Assembly: GCA_017399945.1 (NCBI GenBank)
Contig: JAFQAQ010000004.1
Coordinates: 1-64,000 of the forward strand
DNA from: Clostridia bacterium
GTDB lineage: Bacteria > Bacillota > Clostridia > Christensenellales > Borkfalkiaceae
Direction of reading: 5' to 3'
Length of the DNA stretch: 64,000 bases
The position numbers and the translations under genes are program-made. The notes beneath the pieces were generated by a model. That model had not been told where the DNA came from. It did not search any database and worked only from the letters and a program-made list of their open reading frames with translations. Of this stretch, positions 1 to 9,911 are shown one piece after another (position 1 is the first letter of the stretch; each line of letters begins with the position of its first letter).

Positions 1-10
1 CTTTTTTCAT
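1..10 (-). CDS. Start of a leftward gene, cut by the window edge
   Basis: An ATG at 8-10 (minus) is preceded by a strong ribosome site (GGAGG, spacing about 5) and by a promoter at 59-87. Only three codons (Met-Lys-Lys) lie in the window. The Met-Lys-Lys start is compatible with a signal peptide, but the product cannot be named. Confidence 0.6.
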
Positions 11-58
11 AAATCCTCCGTTTGTTTTATTGGTTGCAACTGGCAGGTCGCAACTTTT

Positions 59-87
59 ATTATACACAAACGGAGGATTTTACTCAA
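59..87 (-). promoter_or_regulatory. Promoter of the left-edge gene with an inverted copy of its ribosome site
   Basis: On the minus strand -35 TTGAGT (82-87), a 17-nt spacer and -10 TATAAT (59-64). The spacer contains AAATCCTCCGTTTG (67-80 in complement), the exact reverse complement of the ribosome-site segment at 11-24, so promoter spacer and ribosome site form a 14-bp perfect inverted repeat. Confidence 0.7.
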
Positions 88-104
88 CGGTAAACCTTTA
101 CTGG

Positions 105-125
105 ACCCCCAGACTATCTGGGGGT
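105..125. terminator. Hairpin, possible terminator
   Basis: Perfect 9-bp stem (105-113 with 117-125), 3-nt loop, followed on the plus strand by a T-rich run. No plus-strand gene lies upstream within the window, so its client is unclear. It may be a second terminator behind the leftward gene at 224-859. Confidence 0.45.
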
Positions 126-142
126 TTATTGTTTACACAATT

Positions 143-168
143 AAACCCACGGAAAATTCCGTGGGTTT
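143..168. terminator. Terminator downstream of the 224-859 gene
   Basis: Perfect 12-bp inverted repeat (143-154 with 157-168) with a T-run on the plus side and a shorter T-rich stretch on the minus side. It can end the leftward transcript of the neighbouring gene. Confidence 0.6.
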
Positions 169-223
169 TTTATTAAAAAGGTTAATCCTAAATTTTTTAC
201 CCTTTTTCTCTCCTTCTCGGCTA

Positions 224-859
224 TTAATTATTCTTAAATATTCTAACGTCTTTTAAGCCTTGTTCCTTTTCAAAATCTGGATAATGTCCCAAATAGTATA
301 CTTTATCTTCTGAAATATCATATCTAAATAAAGTTGGCTCAAGGTTCCCAGATGCTGACGAATCCCATGTTAGTCTATATTTATAAATATAATATACGTC
401 TACCCCGTCGGTTGAAACTAAAAGCGAACCGTAAACACTCAAGCTAGTAACTCTTTCCTCCAAAGGAGTTCCCCAGTATTCGTCCCAAAGATAGGCTATC
501 TTACGAAACTTTTCACTGTTTCCCAAAAGAAAGCTAAACCCAATCTCTTTCTCTTCTTCATTATGTATTAGATATAATCCATCATTAATTCTATACTCGA
601 GTGTCGTTTCTCCATCATTCAACACTGTTTTTTCAATGCGCCTATAACTTATCGCCAATATTCCATCTTCAAATGACAATTCGTATCCTTCTTCGTCTAC
701 GGGAATTGATTGCATATATTGTTTGTAATAGGCTTTTTCCATATCATTTTTTCTTTGTCGATTACAAGCAATAGAACCAACGATAGCATACAGCAATAAT
801 CCGAAAGCCACCATAATTATTAAACCGTCAAAGCTTCTTCTTAGAAAATCTTTCCACAT
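224..859 (-). CDS. Membrane-anchored protein of unknown function
   Basis: A 211-residue protein I do not recognise. Residues about 10-33 form one hydrophobic segment ending in VGSIAC; the rest is a soluble, mixed acidic/aromatic domain that should lie outside the membrane. The start at 859 was chosen over the longer frame to 898 because an AAGGTG ribosome site sits 7 nt before it and because the promoter -10 box (889-894) would otherwise overlap the coding start. The VGSIAC stretch could be read as a lipobox, but it is preceded by an unusually long N-terminus. It is a single-gene unit between two terminators. Confidence 0.75.
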   Translation of the reverse strand: MWKDFLRRSFDGLIIMVAFGLLLYAIVGSIACNRQRKNDMEKAYYKQYMQSIPVDEEGYELSFEDGILAISYRRIEKTVLNDGETTLEYRINDGLYLIHNEEEKEIGFSFLLGNSEKFRKIAYLWDEYWGTPLEERVTSLSVYGSLLVSTDGVDVYYIYKYRLTWDSSASGNLEPTLFRYDISEDKVYYLGHYPDFEKEQGLKDVRIFKNN

Positions 860-888
860 ATTTAAGCACCTTTTTCTTTTGTAATTAA

Positions 889-918
889 ATTTTAACATTG
901 GGTTAAGCGCGTTGTCAA
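889..918 (-). promoter_or_regulatory. Promoter of the 224-859 gene
   Basis: TTGACA (913-918), 18-nt spacer, TAAAAT (889-894) on the minus strand, placing the transcript start about 23 nt before the ATG at 859. A second TTGACAACG copy lies about 26 bp upstream. Confidence 0.65.
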
Positions 919-970
919 TACGATATACAAATTACGTTGTCAAATATTGTATATAACAAAGGAATAATAT

Positions 971-996
971 AACCCCCCGACAGTTGTCGGGGGGTT
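971..996 (-). terminator. Terminator of gdhA
   Basis: Perfect 12-bp GC-rich inverted repeat (971-982 with 985-996) 24 nt past the gdhA stop, with a T-rich run on the minus strand and a T-run on the plus strand. Confidence 0.8.
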
Positions 997-1019
997 TTTA
1001 GTTAAATGATTAAACGTTA

Positions 1020-2381
<1,362 letters not shown>

Positions 2382-2405
2382 TTAGATTGCTTTATTTTCT
2401 TATAT

Positions 2406-2435
2406 ATTTTAGCATATACCCTGTATTTTTGGAAA
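2406..2435 (-). promoter_or_regulatory. Candidate extended -10 promoter of gdhA
   Basis: On the minus strand TGC precedes TAAAAT (2406-2411), an extended -10 element. The best -35 is a weak TTTCCA at 2430-2435 with an 18-nt spacer. Confidence 0.45.
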
Positions 2436-2487
2436 ACATTTTTTATAAAAATTTTTAATCTTTTGTATTATTTTTTGTTATATCACC

Positions 2488-3618
2488 CTAAAAACACCTT
2501 TGAAGGTCGACAACTACTGCAAAAATCAACAATAAGATAAGTCCTATCGTATGAATTACCCCTTCGGCTTTTCTGTTTATAGGTTTTTTGAATATCCATT
2601 CAAACAAGGTAAACACCACCCTTGAACCGTCTAACGCCGGAATTGGCAACAAGTTAAACACTGCAAGGTTTACACCTATAAACGACGCTATGTTAAGAAG
2701 GTTTCTTATCCCACCAACTTTTATCGCCGTTGCCGTTACGGAAATGGTGGTTACCGTGCCACCCATTGCAGAAAGACCTAGACTGCCCGTGATTAGTTGA
2801 CCTAAAACGGTGAATATCGTTCCCGCTATCTTGACGGAATATTCCACACTTCTTCCTATCGTTTGAAAGAACCCGTATCTAACGCCCGTGGTGTATAATC
2901 CGGATTTGGTTATTTGCCCCGTTTGAGCATCCATTTCATAAGAAATTCCCAAGGCGTTATACAACACGTCTATTTGTTCTACGTTGTTAAAGTTGGTGTT
3001 TGCACGGAGTAAAACGTTTATCTCTTGCACCTTGCCGTCCCTATATATAGTAAAAGATACGCTATCCCCTGCTTTTTTGCCTGAAACTGCTTTCATTAAA
3101 TCGGTGGTTAGATAAACGTTTTTACCTTGGGCTTTTAGTATTATATCCCTTGATATAAAACTATTTTTTTGGGTGTAAATTGCGCTTGGTGGTTGGTCTA
3201 CGTTATAAGTCATAAGCGCAACGTCGCCATAAACCGAAAAGGTGATTATTATTAAAATTAAGGCGAAAAGATAGTTCATAAGCGCGCCGGAAATTAGAAC
3301 TATAATCCTTTTCCACGGAGCGTGAGAGTTAAAGGAGTCTTGGTCATCATCTTGTTCGTCTTCTCCGTGAAAGGCGCAAAAACCACCCAAAGGCAGTGCC
3401 CTTAAACTGAATTTTTCCCCGTTCTTTTTGGTTTTGCTAAATATTTTCGGACCGAAACCTATGGCAAATTCGTTGATTTTAAACTTAAAAATTTTGCCTG
3501 CTATATAATGCCCAAATTCGTGGACGGTTATCATAACAAGCAAAATTAATATTGCCAATAGTACGTATCCAATTGTTGTCATTACGCCACCAAAGGTCGC
3601 TAATAAGTTATTGTTCAT
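2488..3618 (-). CDS. rseP: Site-2 intramembrane zinc protease RseP/RasP family
   Basis: Membrane metalloprotease of family M50 (376 residues), which cuts anti-sigma factors or leftover signal peptides within the membrane. The zinc motif HEFGH is at residues 33-37 in the first membrane segment, followed by a PDZ-like domain around residues 125-210. The third zinc ligand motif, NLLPIPALDG, lies near residue 320 within the C-terminal membrane segments. It is the last gene of the pyrH operon; its ATG overlaps the dxr stop by one base (TAATG), which suggests coupled translation. No ispG or polC follows, unlike in many Firmicutes. Confidence 0.95.
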   Translation of the reverse strand: MNNNLLATFGGVMTTIGYVLLAILILLVMITVHEFGHYIAGKIFKFKINEFAIGFGPKIFSKTKKNGEKFSLRALPLGGFCAFHGEDEQDDDQDSFNSHAPWKRIIVLISGALMNYLFALILIIITFSVYGDVALMTYNVDQPPSAIYTQKNSFISRDIILKAQGKNVYLTTDLMKAVSGKKAGDSVSFTIYRDGKVQEINVLLRANTNFNNVEQIDVLYNALGISYEMDAQTGQITKSGLYTTGVRYGFFQTIGRSVEYSVKIAGTIFTVLGQLITGSLGLSAMGGTVTTISVTATAIKVGGIRNLLNIASFIGVNLAVFNLLPIPALDGSRVVFTLFEWIFKKPINRKAEGVIHTIGLILLLIFAVVVDLQRCF

Positions 3619-4751
3619 TAAACTCCAAATAATGATTTAACGTATTCCCTTGCCGTCCTATCGGCTGAAATTAACGTTTGCGCATCTTTTATACTTTCTA
3701 TCTCAATGGCATTAAGCGCACCGTCTAACGCCTTAAATATATCCAAATAAGAAATTTTGTTTTGCAAAAATAGTTTTACGGCAACTTCGTTTGCTCCGTT
3801 TATAATTGCAGTTGCCGTTCCGCCTGCTTTTGCTGATTTTAACACCAAGTCAAAACAAGGGTATTTTGCCTTATCCATACCCGTAAAAGTAAGGCTTTTT
3901 ATGGTGGCAAAATCAAGTGATTTTATGTCGGTCGTTATGCGTTCCGGATAGGAAAGGGCTAAACTTATCGGCAGTTCCATTGACGGATAACTCATTTGCG
4001 CTATCACTGAACTATCCAAAAACTCTACCATAGAGTGTATGATACTTTCCCTATGAATTATTACGTCTATCTTATCGTAAGGCGCTCCGTATAGCCATTT
4101 TGCTTCGATTACTTCAAAGGCTTTGTTTACCATAGTTGCGCAATCGATAGTTATTTTTGCGCCCATATCCCAATTGGGATGTTTTAAGGCGTCTTTTGCC
4201 GTTACGTTTTTAAGGGACTTTATATCGTAATCTCTAAACGCGCCACCACTTGCAGTCAAAATAAGTTTGTTAAAAGGAGTGTTATAGTCACAACCCAACG
4301 CTTGCCATATTGCCGAATGTTCGCTATCGATTGGGTATATATTAACCCCTTTTTGTTTTGCAAGTTTAGTTACGAGTTCGCCACCTACCACCAAACTTTC
4401 TTTATTGGCAAGCGCTATGGTTTTACCCATTTCTATGGCTTTTAATACTGCTAAAAGTCCTTTAAATCCAACTAGCGCAACGACTACTATATCCGCTTTA
4501 TCGATAATTGCCTTCAAAAAAGCGTCTTCGCCAAAATAAAACTCGGTATTACTTTTTGGTAGTTGCCCTTCAAACTCCTTACCTAAGGTTGCAACGGCAG
4601 GCAAAAATTCTTTTACTTGGTCTAGTAAAAGCGATTGATTGTTGCCTGCTGACAATGAAACGATATTAAATTTTTCTGGGTGGCGACGGCATACGTTTAG
4701 CGTTTGAACGCCAATCGAACCCGTACTGCCAAGCAATGCTATATTTTTCAT
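3618..4751 (-). CDS. dxr: 1-deoxy-D-xylulose 5-phosphate reductoisomerase
   Basis: Second enzyme of the MEP isoprenoid pathway (377 residues): it rearranges and reduces DXP to MEP with NADPH. The nucleotide-binding GSTGSIG is at residues 8-14; the metal/substrate region has DSEHSAIWQ and TASGGAFRDY, and NGANEVAVKLFL closes the catalytic part. It feeds isoprenyl precursors to UppS, encoded three genes upstream. Start and stop codons overlap those of both neighbours by one base. Confidence 0.97.
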   Translation of the reverse strand: MKNIALLGSTGSIGVQTLNVCRRHPEKFNIVSLSAGNNQSLLLDQVKEFLPAVATLGKEFEGQLPKSNTEFYFGEDAFLKAIIDKADIVVVALVGFKGLLAVLKAIEMGKTIALANKESLVVGGELVTKLAKQKGVNIYPIDSEHSAIWQALGCDYNTPFNKLILTASGGAFRDYDIKSLKNVTAKDALKHPNWDMGAKITIDCATMVNKAFEVIEAKWLYGAPYDKIDVIIHRESIIHSMVEFLDSSVIAQMSYPSMELPISLALSYPERITTDIKSLDFATIKSLTFTGMDKAKYPCFDLVLKSAKAGGTATAIINGANEVAVKLFLQNKISYLDIFKALDGALNAIEIESIKDAQTLISADRTAREYVKSLFGV

Positions 4752-5581
4752 TACAACATAATAATTAACGCCACGGCTACTGCAAAACTAACGAACATTA
4801 CTCCGTCTAGTCTATCCATTACTCCACCGTGACCGGGCATTATTTTGCCCATGTCTTTTATTCCTGCAAAACGTTTTATAAAACTTTCAAAAAGGTCGCC
4901 AACTTGGTCTAAAATTGCGCCTATAAAACCAATAATTATAAACTGCCACCAACTAAATTGGGTAAGCGAATCATTAAAAATAAAATAAATTAAAATTGCG
5001 CCAAGTATTCCACCAAATAGTCCACCAATCGCACCCGACCAAGTCTTTTTAGGGCTCAGCTTGGGGCAAAGTTTTTTACCCTTTAACGTACTGCCAACAA
5101 AATATGCAAAGGTGTCGGTTAAAGATGCGATTACAAATACTAGTAGAAGTGCAATAAAACCAAGCCTACCTTCAACGTCGTTTAAGTATACAAACGATAG
5201 CATAAATACAGAAGGATACAAGGAACAAAGTCCGCCTACAATAGCACTATTTTCTTCAGCGCCACTAAGATAAGTATAAATTACTATAAAAATAAATACA
5301 AGTAGGCTTATTGTTATAAAAACAAGATATGCCATACTTGACTCAAAAAGGACGGAAAGCCACATGTATACCGGAACGCTTATTATCGATAAAATTAAAC
5401 AAGCGTAACTCGCAACTGCACCTGTTTTTTGACTAATCGCACGGGAGGTTTCTATTCCACCACAAATTGAAAAGAAAAAAATAAGCCCCGTAAAACACAA
5501 GGGGCTTACGAATTCCCTAAGCAAGAAAAATCCTGCCATAAGTATTACGAAACACGTTCCACTGATAACTCTTGTTTTCAT
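4751..5581 (-). CDS. cdsA: Phosphatidate cytidylyltransferase
   Basis: Integral membrane enzyme (276 residues) that makes CDP-diacylglycerol from phosphatidate and CTP for phospholipid synthesis. About seven hydrophobic segments are visible, and the C-terminal family signature runs from SFIKR through KDMG to PGHGGVMDRLDG. The start at 5581 (MKTRVISG) was chosen because the longer frame to 5671 would run into the uppS coding end; GGAAAGG lies upstream. It stands 5 bp after uppS and overlaps dxr by one base. Confidence 0.95.
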   Translation of the reverse strand: MKTRVISGTCFVILMAGFFLLREFVSPLCFTGLIFFFSICGGIETSRAISQKTGAVASYACLILSIISVPVYMWLSVLFESSMAYLVFITISLLVFIFIVIYTYLSGAEENSAIVGGLCSLYPSVFMLSFVYLNDVEGRLGFIALLLVFVIASLTDTFAYFVGSTLKGKKLCPKLSPKKTWSGAIGGLFGGILGAILIYFIFNDSLTQFSWWQFIIIGFIGAILDQVGDLFESFIKRFAGIKDMGKIMPGHGGVMDRLDGVMFVSFAVAVALIIML

Positions 5582-5586
5582 TTCTA

Positions 5587-6276
5587 CTATTGTACCTTTC
5601 CGAAACGGCGTTTTCTTCCTGCGTAGTCGGTAAGCGCAAGGTCGAATTCCTTTGGAGAAAACTCCGGCCATAAGACGTCTGTAAAATAAAGTTCGCTATA
5701 CGCACCTTGATAGAGCATAAAGTTAGAAAGTCTTAGTTCCCCACCCGTTCTAATAATAAGGTCGGGCTCGCCCATATCAAAGGTATAAAGGTTTTGTGAT
5801 ATTGACTCGACGGTAATCGGCTTGCCTTCTTGTATAAGTTTGTTTACAGCCATAACGATTTCTTGTCTGCCACCGTAATTCATGCCGATATTAAGTACGT
5901 ATTCGGTGAATTTTTCCGTCTTTTGCTTGCCGTCTAGTATTACCTTTTGCAGTTCGGGGGTAAGTGCTGAAATATCCCCCATTACGTTTAGCCTAACGCC
6001 TTTTTTTGTGAATTTTTTGATAAATTTAGTAAAATAGACTTTAAGTAGACGCATAAGTTCGTCTACTTCTTCCTTAGGTCTTGCCCAGTTTTCCGACGAG
6101 AAGGCGTAAAGCGATATTACTTTTACGCCACGTTCAAAGGCGTGTGTAACAACCCTTTCAACGTTGTCAGAACCTACGCGATGTCCGTAAGAACGGGGTT
6201 TGCCTTTGGATTTCGCCCATCTTCCGTTACCGTCCATTATTATCCCCACGTGATGGGGAAGATTGTTCGTTTCCAT
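5587..6276 (-). CDS. uppS: Undecaprenyl diphosphate synthase (cis-prenyltransferase)
   Basis: Makes undecaprenyl diphosphate, the lipid carrier for cell-wall building blocks, by adding isopentenyl units to farnesyl diphosphate (229 residues). The catalytic Asp lies in IIMDGNGRWAK near the N-terminus; later conserved blocks are SSENWARP, RTGGELRLSNFM and SELYFTDVLWPEF. Its ATG overlaps the frr stop (TAATG). RTGGELRLSNFMLYQ differs a little from the commoner RTSGE form but keeps the diphosphate-binding Arg residues. Confidence 0.97.
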   Translation of the reverse strand: METNNLPHHVGIIMDGNGRWAKSKGKPRSYGHRVGSDNVERVVTHAFERGVKVISLYAFSSENWARPKEEVDELMRLLKVYFTKFIKKFTKKGVRLNVMGDISALTPELQKVILDGKQKTEKFTEYVLNIGMNYGGRQEIVMAVNKLIQEGKPITVESISQNLYTFDMGEPDLIIRTGGELRLSNFMLYQGAYSELYFTDVLWPEFSPKEFDLALTDYAGRKRRFGKVQ

Positions 6277-6851
6277 TATACCGATAAAATGTCCTTTTCT
6301 TTGTCGGCAGTAAGTTTTTCTATCTTTTCGATGCTTTCAGAAATTACCTTGTCTACGTCCTTTTCGCATATTGCGTGTTCGTCTTCTGAAAGTTCTTTGT
6401 TGTTTTTCATCTTTTTAAGAGCGTCCATTGCGTCTCTACGAATATTTCTTACGGCTACTTTGGAATCTTCGCTCATCTTTTTGATTTGTTTAACTAGTTC
6501 CTTTCTTCTCTCTTCGGTAAGCACTGGGAAAACCAAACGAATTACCTTGCCGTCGTTAGAAGGGGTTATGCCGATATTATCTGCTAAAAGTTGTTTTTCG
6601 ATTACTTTAAGCATAGAAGCGTCCCAAGGAGCAATTACTAAAATTCTTCCTTCTGCAACAGAGATGTTACCAACTTGGTTGATTGGGGTGGGAGTGCCGT
6701 AATAATCTACTAGCACCTTATCCAAAATATGTGGGTTTGCTCTACCTGCTCTTATCGTTACGAATTCCCCGTTTAGTACTGAAACGGTTTTATCCGTTCT
6801 TTCCATTGTTTCCATCATTAATACTTCAAACTGTTCGTTTTCGATTGCCAT
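6276..6851 (-). CDS. frr: Ribosome recycling factor
   Basis: Splits post-termination ribosomes together with EF-G (191 residues; family about 185). Recognised by GRANPHILDKVLVDYYG, TPINQVGNISV and the helical C-terminal half with LTEERRKELVKQ. The start at 6851 (MAIENEQ) is preferred to the ATG two codons upstream because AAGGAG then stands 9 nt away instead of about 4. It lies between pyrH and uppS, the usual Firmicutes order. Confidence 0.96.
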   Translation of the reverse strand: MAIENEQFEVLMMETMERTDKTVSVLNGEFVTIRAGRANPHILDKVLVDYYGTPTPINQVGNISVAEGRILVIAPWDASMLKVIEKQLLADNIGITPSNDGKVIRLVFPVLTEERRKELVKQIKKMSEDSKVAVRNIRRDAMDALKKMKNNKELSEDEHAICEKDVDKVISESIEKIEKLTADKEKDILSV

Positions 6852-6872
6852 TTTCATTTTCTCCTTGATAAA

Positions 6873-7577
6873 TTATTTTATGATAGTGCCGATTTCTTCG
6901 CCGGTTACCGTGCGAACGAGCGCGTCTTTTTCAAACAAGCCGAACGCAAGAACGGGAATTTTGTTTTCCATACAAATAGTGATTGCAGTGGTGTCCATCG
7001 CTTTTAGGCCTTGCGCAATATAATCTTTATAAGATACTTCTTTAAGTTTTTTTGCGTTGGGGTTAAGTTTAGGATCAGAATCGTAAATGCCGTCTACGTT
7101 CTTTGCAAGAAGCAACATTTCCGCACCAATTTCAGCTGCGCGAAGGGCCGCCGCTGTGTCGGTAGTAAAATACGGGTTACCCGTTCCACACGCAAAAATT
7201 ACTATTCTATTATTATCTAAGTGAGTGAGCGCCTTTCTTAAAATATAAGGTTCGGCAACTCTCGTGATATTAAGCGCAGTTTGTACCCTAGTAGGCGCGC
7301 CTTTTCTTTCAAGCGCGTCTTGAAGGGCCAACGCGTTTATTACCGTTGCAAGCATGCCCATATGGTCGGCAGTAGCCCTATCCATTTCTCTTCCTTGTCT
7401 GCCACGCCAGAAGTTACCACCACCAACGATTATACCTACTTGTACGCCAAGTTTGGTTACTGCTATAATTTGGTCGGTAACGGCTTGTAAAACGCCTTCG
7501 TCTATTCCGTTACCCTTATCGCCGGCAAGGGCTTCGCCAGAGAGTTTTATTATTACTCTTTTGTATTTTGCTTGCAT
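6873..7577 (-). CDS. pyrH: UMP kinase
   Basis: Phosphorylates UMP to UDP with ATP (234 residues, amino-acid kinase fold). Visible blocks are KRVIIKLSGEAL at the N-terminus, VGIIVGGGNFWRGRQG, and the nucleotide-binding region with TTDTAAALRAAEIGA. It is the first gene of the six-gene operon ending with rseP and has its own promoter at 7618-7646, separated from tsf by a terminator. Confidence 0.97.
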   Translation of the reverse strand: MQAKYKRVIIKLSGEALAGDKGNGIDEGVLQAVTDQIIAVTKLGVQVGIIVGGGNFWRGRQGREMDRATADHMGMLATVINALALQDALERKGAPTRVQTALNITRVAEPYILRKALTHLDNNRIVIFACGTGNPYFTTDTAAALRAAEIGAEMLLLAKNVDGIYDSDPKLNPNAKKLKEVSYKDYIAQGLKAMDTTAITICMENKIPVLAFGLFEKDALVRTVTGEEIGTIIK

Positions 7578-7617
7578 ACGTTATCTCCTATTATTACATA
7601 TTTAAAGTACTGTTTCT

Positions 7618-7646
7618 ATTATACACGTTTTAGGGCTTTTTGTCTA
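7618..7646 (-). promoter_or_regulatory. Promoter of the pyrH-frr-uppS-cdsA-dxr-rseP operon
   Basis: On the minus strand TAGACA (7641-7646), 17-nt spacer, perfect TATAAT (7618-7623), about 40 nt before the pyrH start. Confidence 0.8.
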
Positions 7647-7684
7647 TACCATTTAACGTTTAACCCTTAAAAATTTTGTTATAA

Positions 7685-7719
7685 AAAAACCGATTACCTT
7701 ATATAAGCAATCGGTTTTT
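7685..7719 (-). terminator. Terminator of rpsB-tsf
   Basis: 11-bp stem (7685-7695 with 7709-7719), 13-nt loop, followed on the minus strand by a long T-run. It separates the ribosomal-protein unit from pyrH. Confidence 0.8.
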
Positions 7720-7733
7720 ATTTATAAGTTTAA

Positions 7734-8615
7734 TTATTTCTTCATTTGAGCTTCAACTTCAGCAGCGAAATCGTTGGATTTCTTTTCTAAACCTTCGCCC
7801 ATTTCGTATCTAACGAAACGTTTGATGGAAAGAGTTTTGCCCATTTTATCACCGTAGCTCTTTACTAACTTTTCGATAGTTAAGCCTGGGTCTTTAACGA
7901 ACGCTTGGTTGAGCAAACAGAATTCGTCGTAATACTTCTTAACTCTGCCTTCTACCATTCTATCAACGATAGCAGCGGGTTTGCCTTCGTTAAGTGCTTG
8001 AGCCTTTAAGATTTCCTTTTCGTGTTCGATTACTTCTGCGGGAACTTCTGCTGCGCAAAGATATAAAGGTTTAGCAGCGGCAATTTGAAGTGCAACGTCG
8101 TGCGCAAGTTCTTTTGCGCTGTCGCAAGTGCAACCTTCGATTTCTACTAATACGCCAACCTTACCACCCATGTGGATGTAGCTTTCAACAACACCGTTTT
8201 CGCTAGTGAATTTTGCAAAACGACGGATAGAAATCTTTTCGCCGATTTTTGCAGTTGCCGCGATAGTTTCGTCGTTTTTGATTGCAACTAATTGGTCGAT
8301 ATCTGCAACTTCGTTATCACAAACGAATTGTGCAACACCGTCAACGAATTCTTTGTATTGGTCGCCCTTTGCAACGAAGTCGGTTTCGCAGTTTACTTCA
8401 ACTAATACGCCGGTCTTATCTTTGATAAGCGCTGCAACAATACCTTCTGCTGCTATTCTAGATGCCTTTTTAGCTGCGGTAGCAATACCCTTTTCTCTTA
8501 AAAAGTCAACTGCCTTTTCCATATCGCCGTTGGTTTCCTTTAATGCCTTTTGGCAATCAGCTACGCCAGCGCCTGTCTTTTTGCGGAGTTCCATTACGTC
8601 CTTACTAGTAAACAT
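7734..8615 (-). CDS. tsf: Elongation factor Ts
   Basis: Nucleotide exchange factor for EF-Tu (293 residues). The N-terminal UBA-like part has [19 protein letters not shown], followed by [12 protein letters not shown] and [19 protein letters not shown]. The C-terminal part has [25 protein letters not shown]. It follows rpsB after 24 bp with its own ribosome site and ends at the terminator. Confidence 0.97.
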   Translation of the reverse strand: MFTSKDVMELRKKTGAGVADCQKALKETNGDMEKAVDFLREKGIATAAKKASRIAAEGIVAALIKDKTGVLVEVNCETDFVAKGDQYKEFVDGVAQFVCDNEVADIDQLVAIKNDETIAATAKIGEKISIRRFAKFTSENGVVESYIHMGGKVGVLVEIEGCTCDSAKELAHDVALQIAAAKPLYLCAAEVPAEVIEHEKEILKAQALNEGKPAAIVDRMVEGRVKKYYDEFCLLNQAFVKDPGLTIEKLVKSYGDKMGKTLSIKRFVRYEMGEGLEKKSNDFAAEVEAQMKK

Positions 8616-8639
8616 ATTTCTATCTCCTTTATATTTTAA

Positions 8640-9374
8640 TTATTCAGCCTTAGCTTCTTCTTGTGCAGTTTCTTCAACTGCAAGTTCAGTGCCTTGGTTT
8701 GCTTCGATAACTGCGTCTGCGATAACCGATGCGATTAGTTTTACTGCACGGATAGCGTCGTCGTTTCCTGGGATTACGTAATCGATTAGTTCTGGATCAC
8801 AGTTGGTATCGGTGATTGCAATGATTGGAATATTGAGCTTTCTTGCTTCTAATACTGCAATGTCTTCTTGATCTGGGTCAACGACGAACATTACACCGGG
8901 AAGACTTCTCATTTCCTTAATACCGCCAAGGTTGGTTTCTAGCTTATCTCTTTCTGCTTTTAAGCCGATAACTTCCTTTTTGGGAAGAAGGTCGAATTCG
9001 CCCATCTTTTCCATGTTGTTGAGTTTGTTGAGTCTTTCTACTCTGCTTCTAATGGTCTTGAAGTTGGTTAAAGTACCACCAAGCCATCTAGAATTTACGT
9101 AGTACATTCCGCATCTTTCTGCTTCTTCTTTGATTGCTTCTTGAGCTTGCTTTTTAGTACCAACGAACAAAATGGTCTTGCCTTGTTTTGCTTGTTCTAC
9201 AACGAAAGGATATACTTGATTTTCGATAATGTCTACCGTCTTTTCAAGGTCAACGATATGAATACCGTTTCTTTCGCCGAAGATGTACTTCTTCATTTTC
9301 GGGTTCCAACGTCTTGTTTGGTGACCGAAGTGAACGCCCGTTTCAAGGAGCTGTTTCATAGTGATAACTGCCAT
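8640..9374 (-). CDS. rpsB: 30S ribosomal protein S2
   Basis: Small-subunit protein S2 (244 residues). Recognised by [20 protein letters not shown] at the start, [15 protein letters not shown], and [19 protein letters not shown]. The start at 9374 was chosen over the longer frame to 9425 because GGAGG stands 9 nt before it; the longer frame would add 17 residues foreign to the family. The acidic alanine-rich tail is normal for some S2 proteins. Confidence 0.98.
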   Translation of the reverse strand: MAVITMKQLLETGVHFGHQTRRWNPKMKKYIFGERNGIHIVDLEKTVDIIENQVYPFVVEQAKQGKTILFVGTKKQAQEAIKEEAERCGMYYVNSRWLGGTLTNFKTIRSRVERLNKLNNMEKMGEFDLLPKKEVIGLKAERDKLETNLGGIKEMRSLPGVMFVVDPDQEDIAVLEARKLNIPIIAITDTNCDPELIDYVIPGNDDAIRAVKLIASVIADAVIEANQGTELAVEETAQEEAKAE

Positions 9375-9497
9375 AATAAAATTCCTCCGTTTTTCCTCCC
9401 CGAGACAAATTTTGCCACGCAACATTTCCGATTGGTTAATTTTATTTTCGGAAACACGAATGCGTGAATGCCTTCGGGTGCGAATTTTTGCTTGTAT
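9375..9497 (-). ncRNA. Structured 5' leader of rpsB (candidate autoregulatory leader)
   Basis: Roughly 115 nt separate the predicted transcript start from the rpsB ATG. The leader can fold a 7-bp stem TTTCCGA/TCGGAAA (9425-9431 with 9448-9454) and a CACG/CGTG hairpin (9455-9466). S2 leaders that bind the protein are known in bacteria; that this one does so is an inference. Confidence 0.4.
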
Positions 9498-9526
9498 ATT
9501 CTAACATATTAAATAACGTTTTGCAA
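9498..9526 (-). promoter_or_regulatory. Promoter of rpsB-tsf
   Basis: On the minus strand TTGCAA (9521-9526), 17-nt spacer, TAGAAT (9498-9503). Confidence 0.7.
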
Positions 9527-9586
9527 GAAATTTACCACCCTTTTAAATATTTTTTAACCGATTTTTGCGTTTTAGTGGTTTTTCGG

Positions 9587-9615
9587 TTGCTTTTTTTGAT
9601 TGTTTTTGGTATCAT
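9587..9615 (+). promoter_or_regulatory. Promoter of the glycine riboswitch transcript
   Basis: TTGCTT (9587-9592), 17-nt spacer, TATCAT (9610-9615), about 20 nt before the first aptamer. Confidence 0.6.
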
Positions 9616-9634
9616 AACGTTAACTTAATATTTT

Positions 9635-9879
9635 GCCGTGTGATGTTTGCGGAAAAAGGGCTTGCCCTACCGAAGGAGTAACACTCTCAGGTGTCGAAAG
9701 ATAAGGACCGTAAACGGATGGCGTTCTGGAGAATCTCAAAGCAGTTGAGTACCGAAGGTGCAACGTGGTGGCAACACCCAAATCTCTCAGGTAAAAGGAC
9801 AGAATCATTTTTTTTAGATTACTTTGCGTAATCGTCCTATCGCTGTTTTGAGCCTACCTTTTTTGGTTAGGCTCTTTTT
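9635..9879 (+). ncRNA. Tandem glycine riboswitch with terminator
   Basis: Two glycine aptamers in series. The first spans about 9635-9722, with CCGAAGGAG and CTCTCAGG. The second spans about 9724-9804, closed by TTCTG/CAGAA, with ACCGAAGGTG, TCTCTCAGG and AAAAGGACAG. The expression platform holds a small GATTAC/GTAATC hairpin (9817-9833), a GTCCT (9834-9838) able to pair with AGGAC (9796-9800) of aptamer 2, and a terminator (GAGCCTA/TAGGCTC, 9850-9874, then five T). It should control transcription of the downstream AGCS symporter; whether glycine turns it on or off cannot be decided by eye. Confidence 0.92.
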
Positions 9880-9911
9880 GTTTTGTTAAAAATTCCGTAG
9901 GAGGATTTATC

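Noticed and set aside
6142-6702. 186-codon plus-strand frame antisense to uppS and frr
   Set aside because: Shadow of two certain genes; no start signals.
8206-8781. 191-codon plus-strand frame antisense to tsf and rpsB
   Set aside because: Shadow of certain ribosomal and translation genes.
9620-9808. Minus-strand open frame inside the glycine riboswitch
   Set aside because: Explained by the conserved RNA structure; no start signals.
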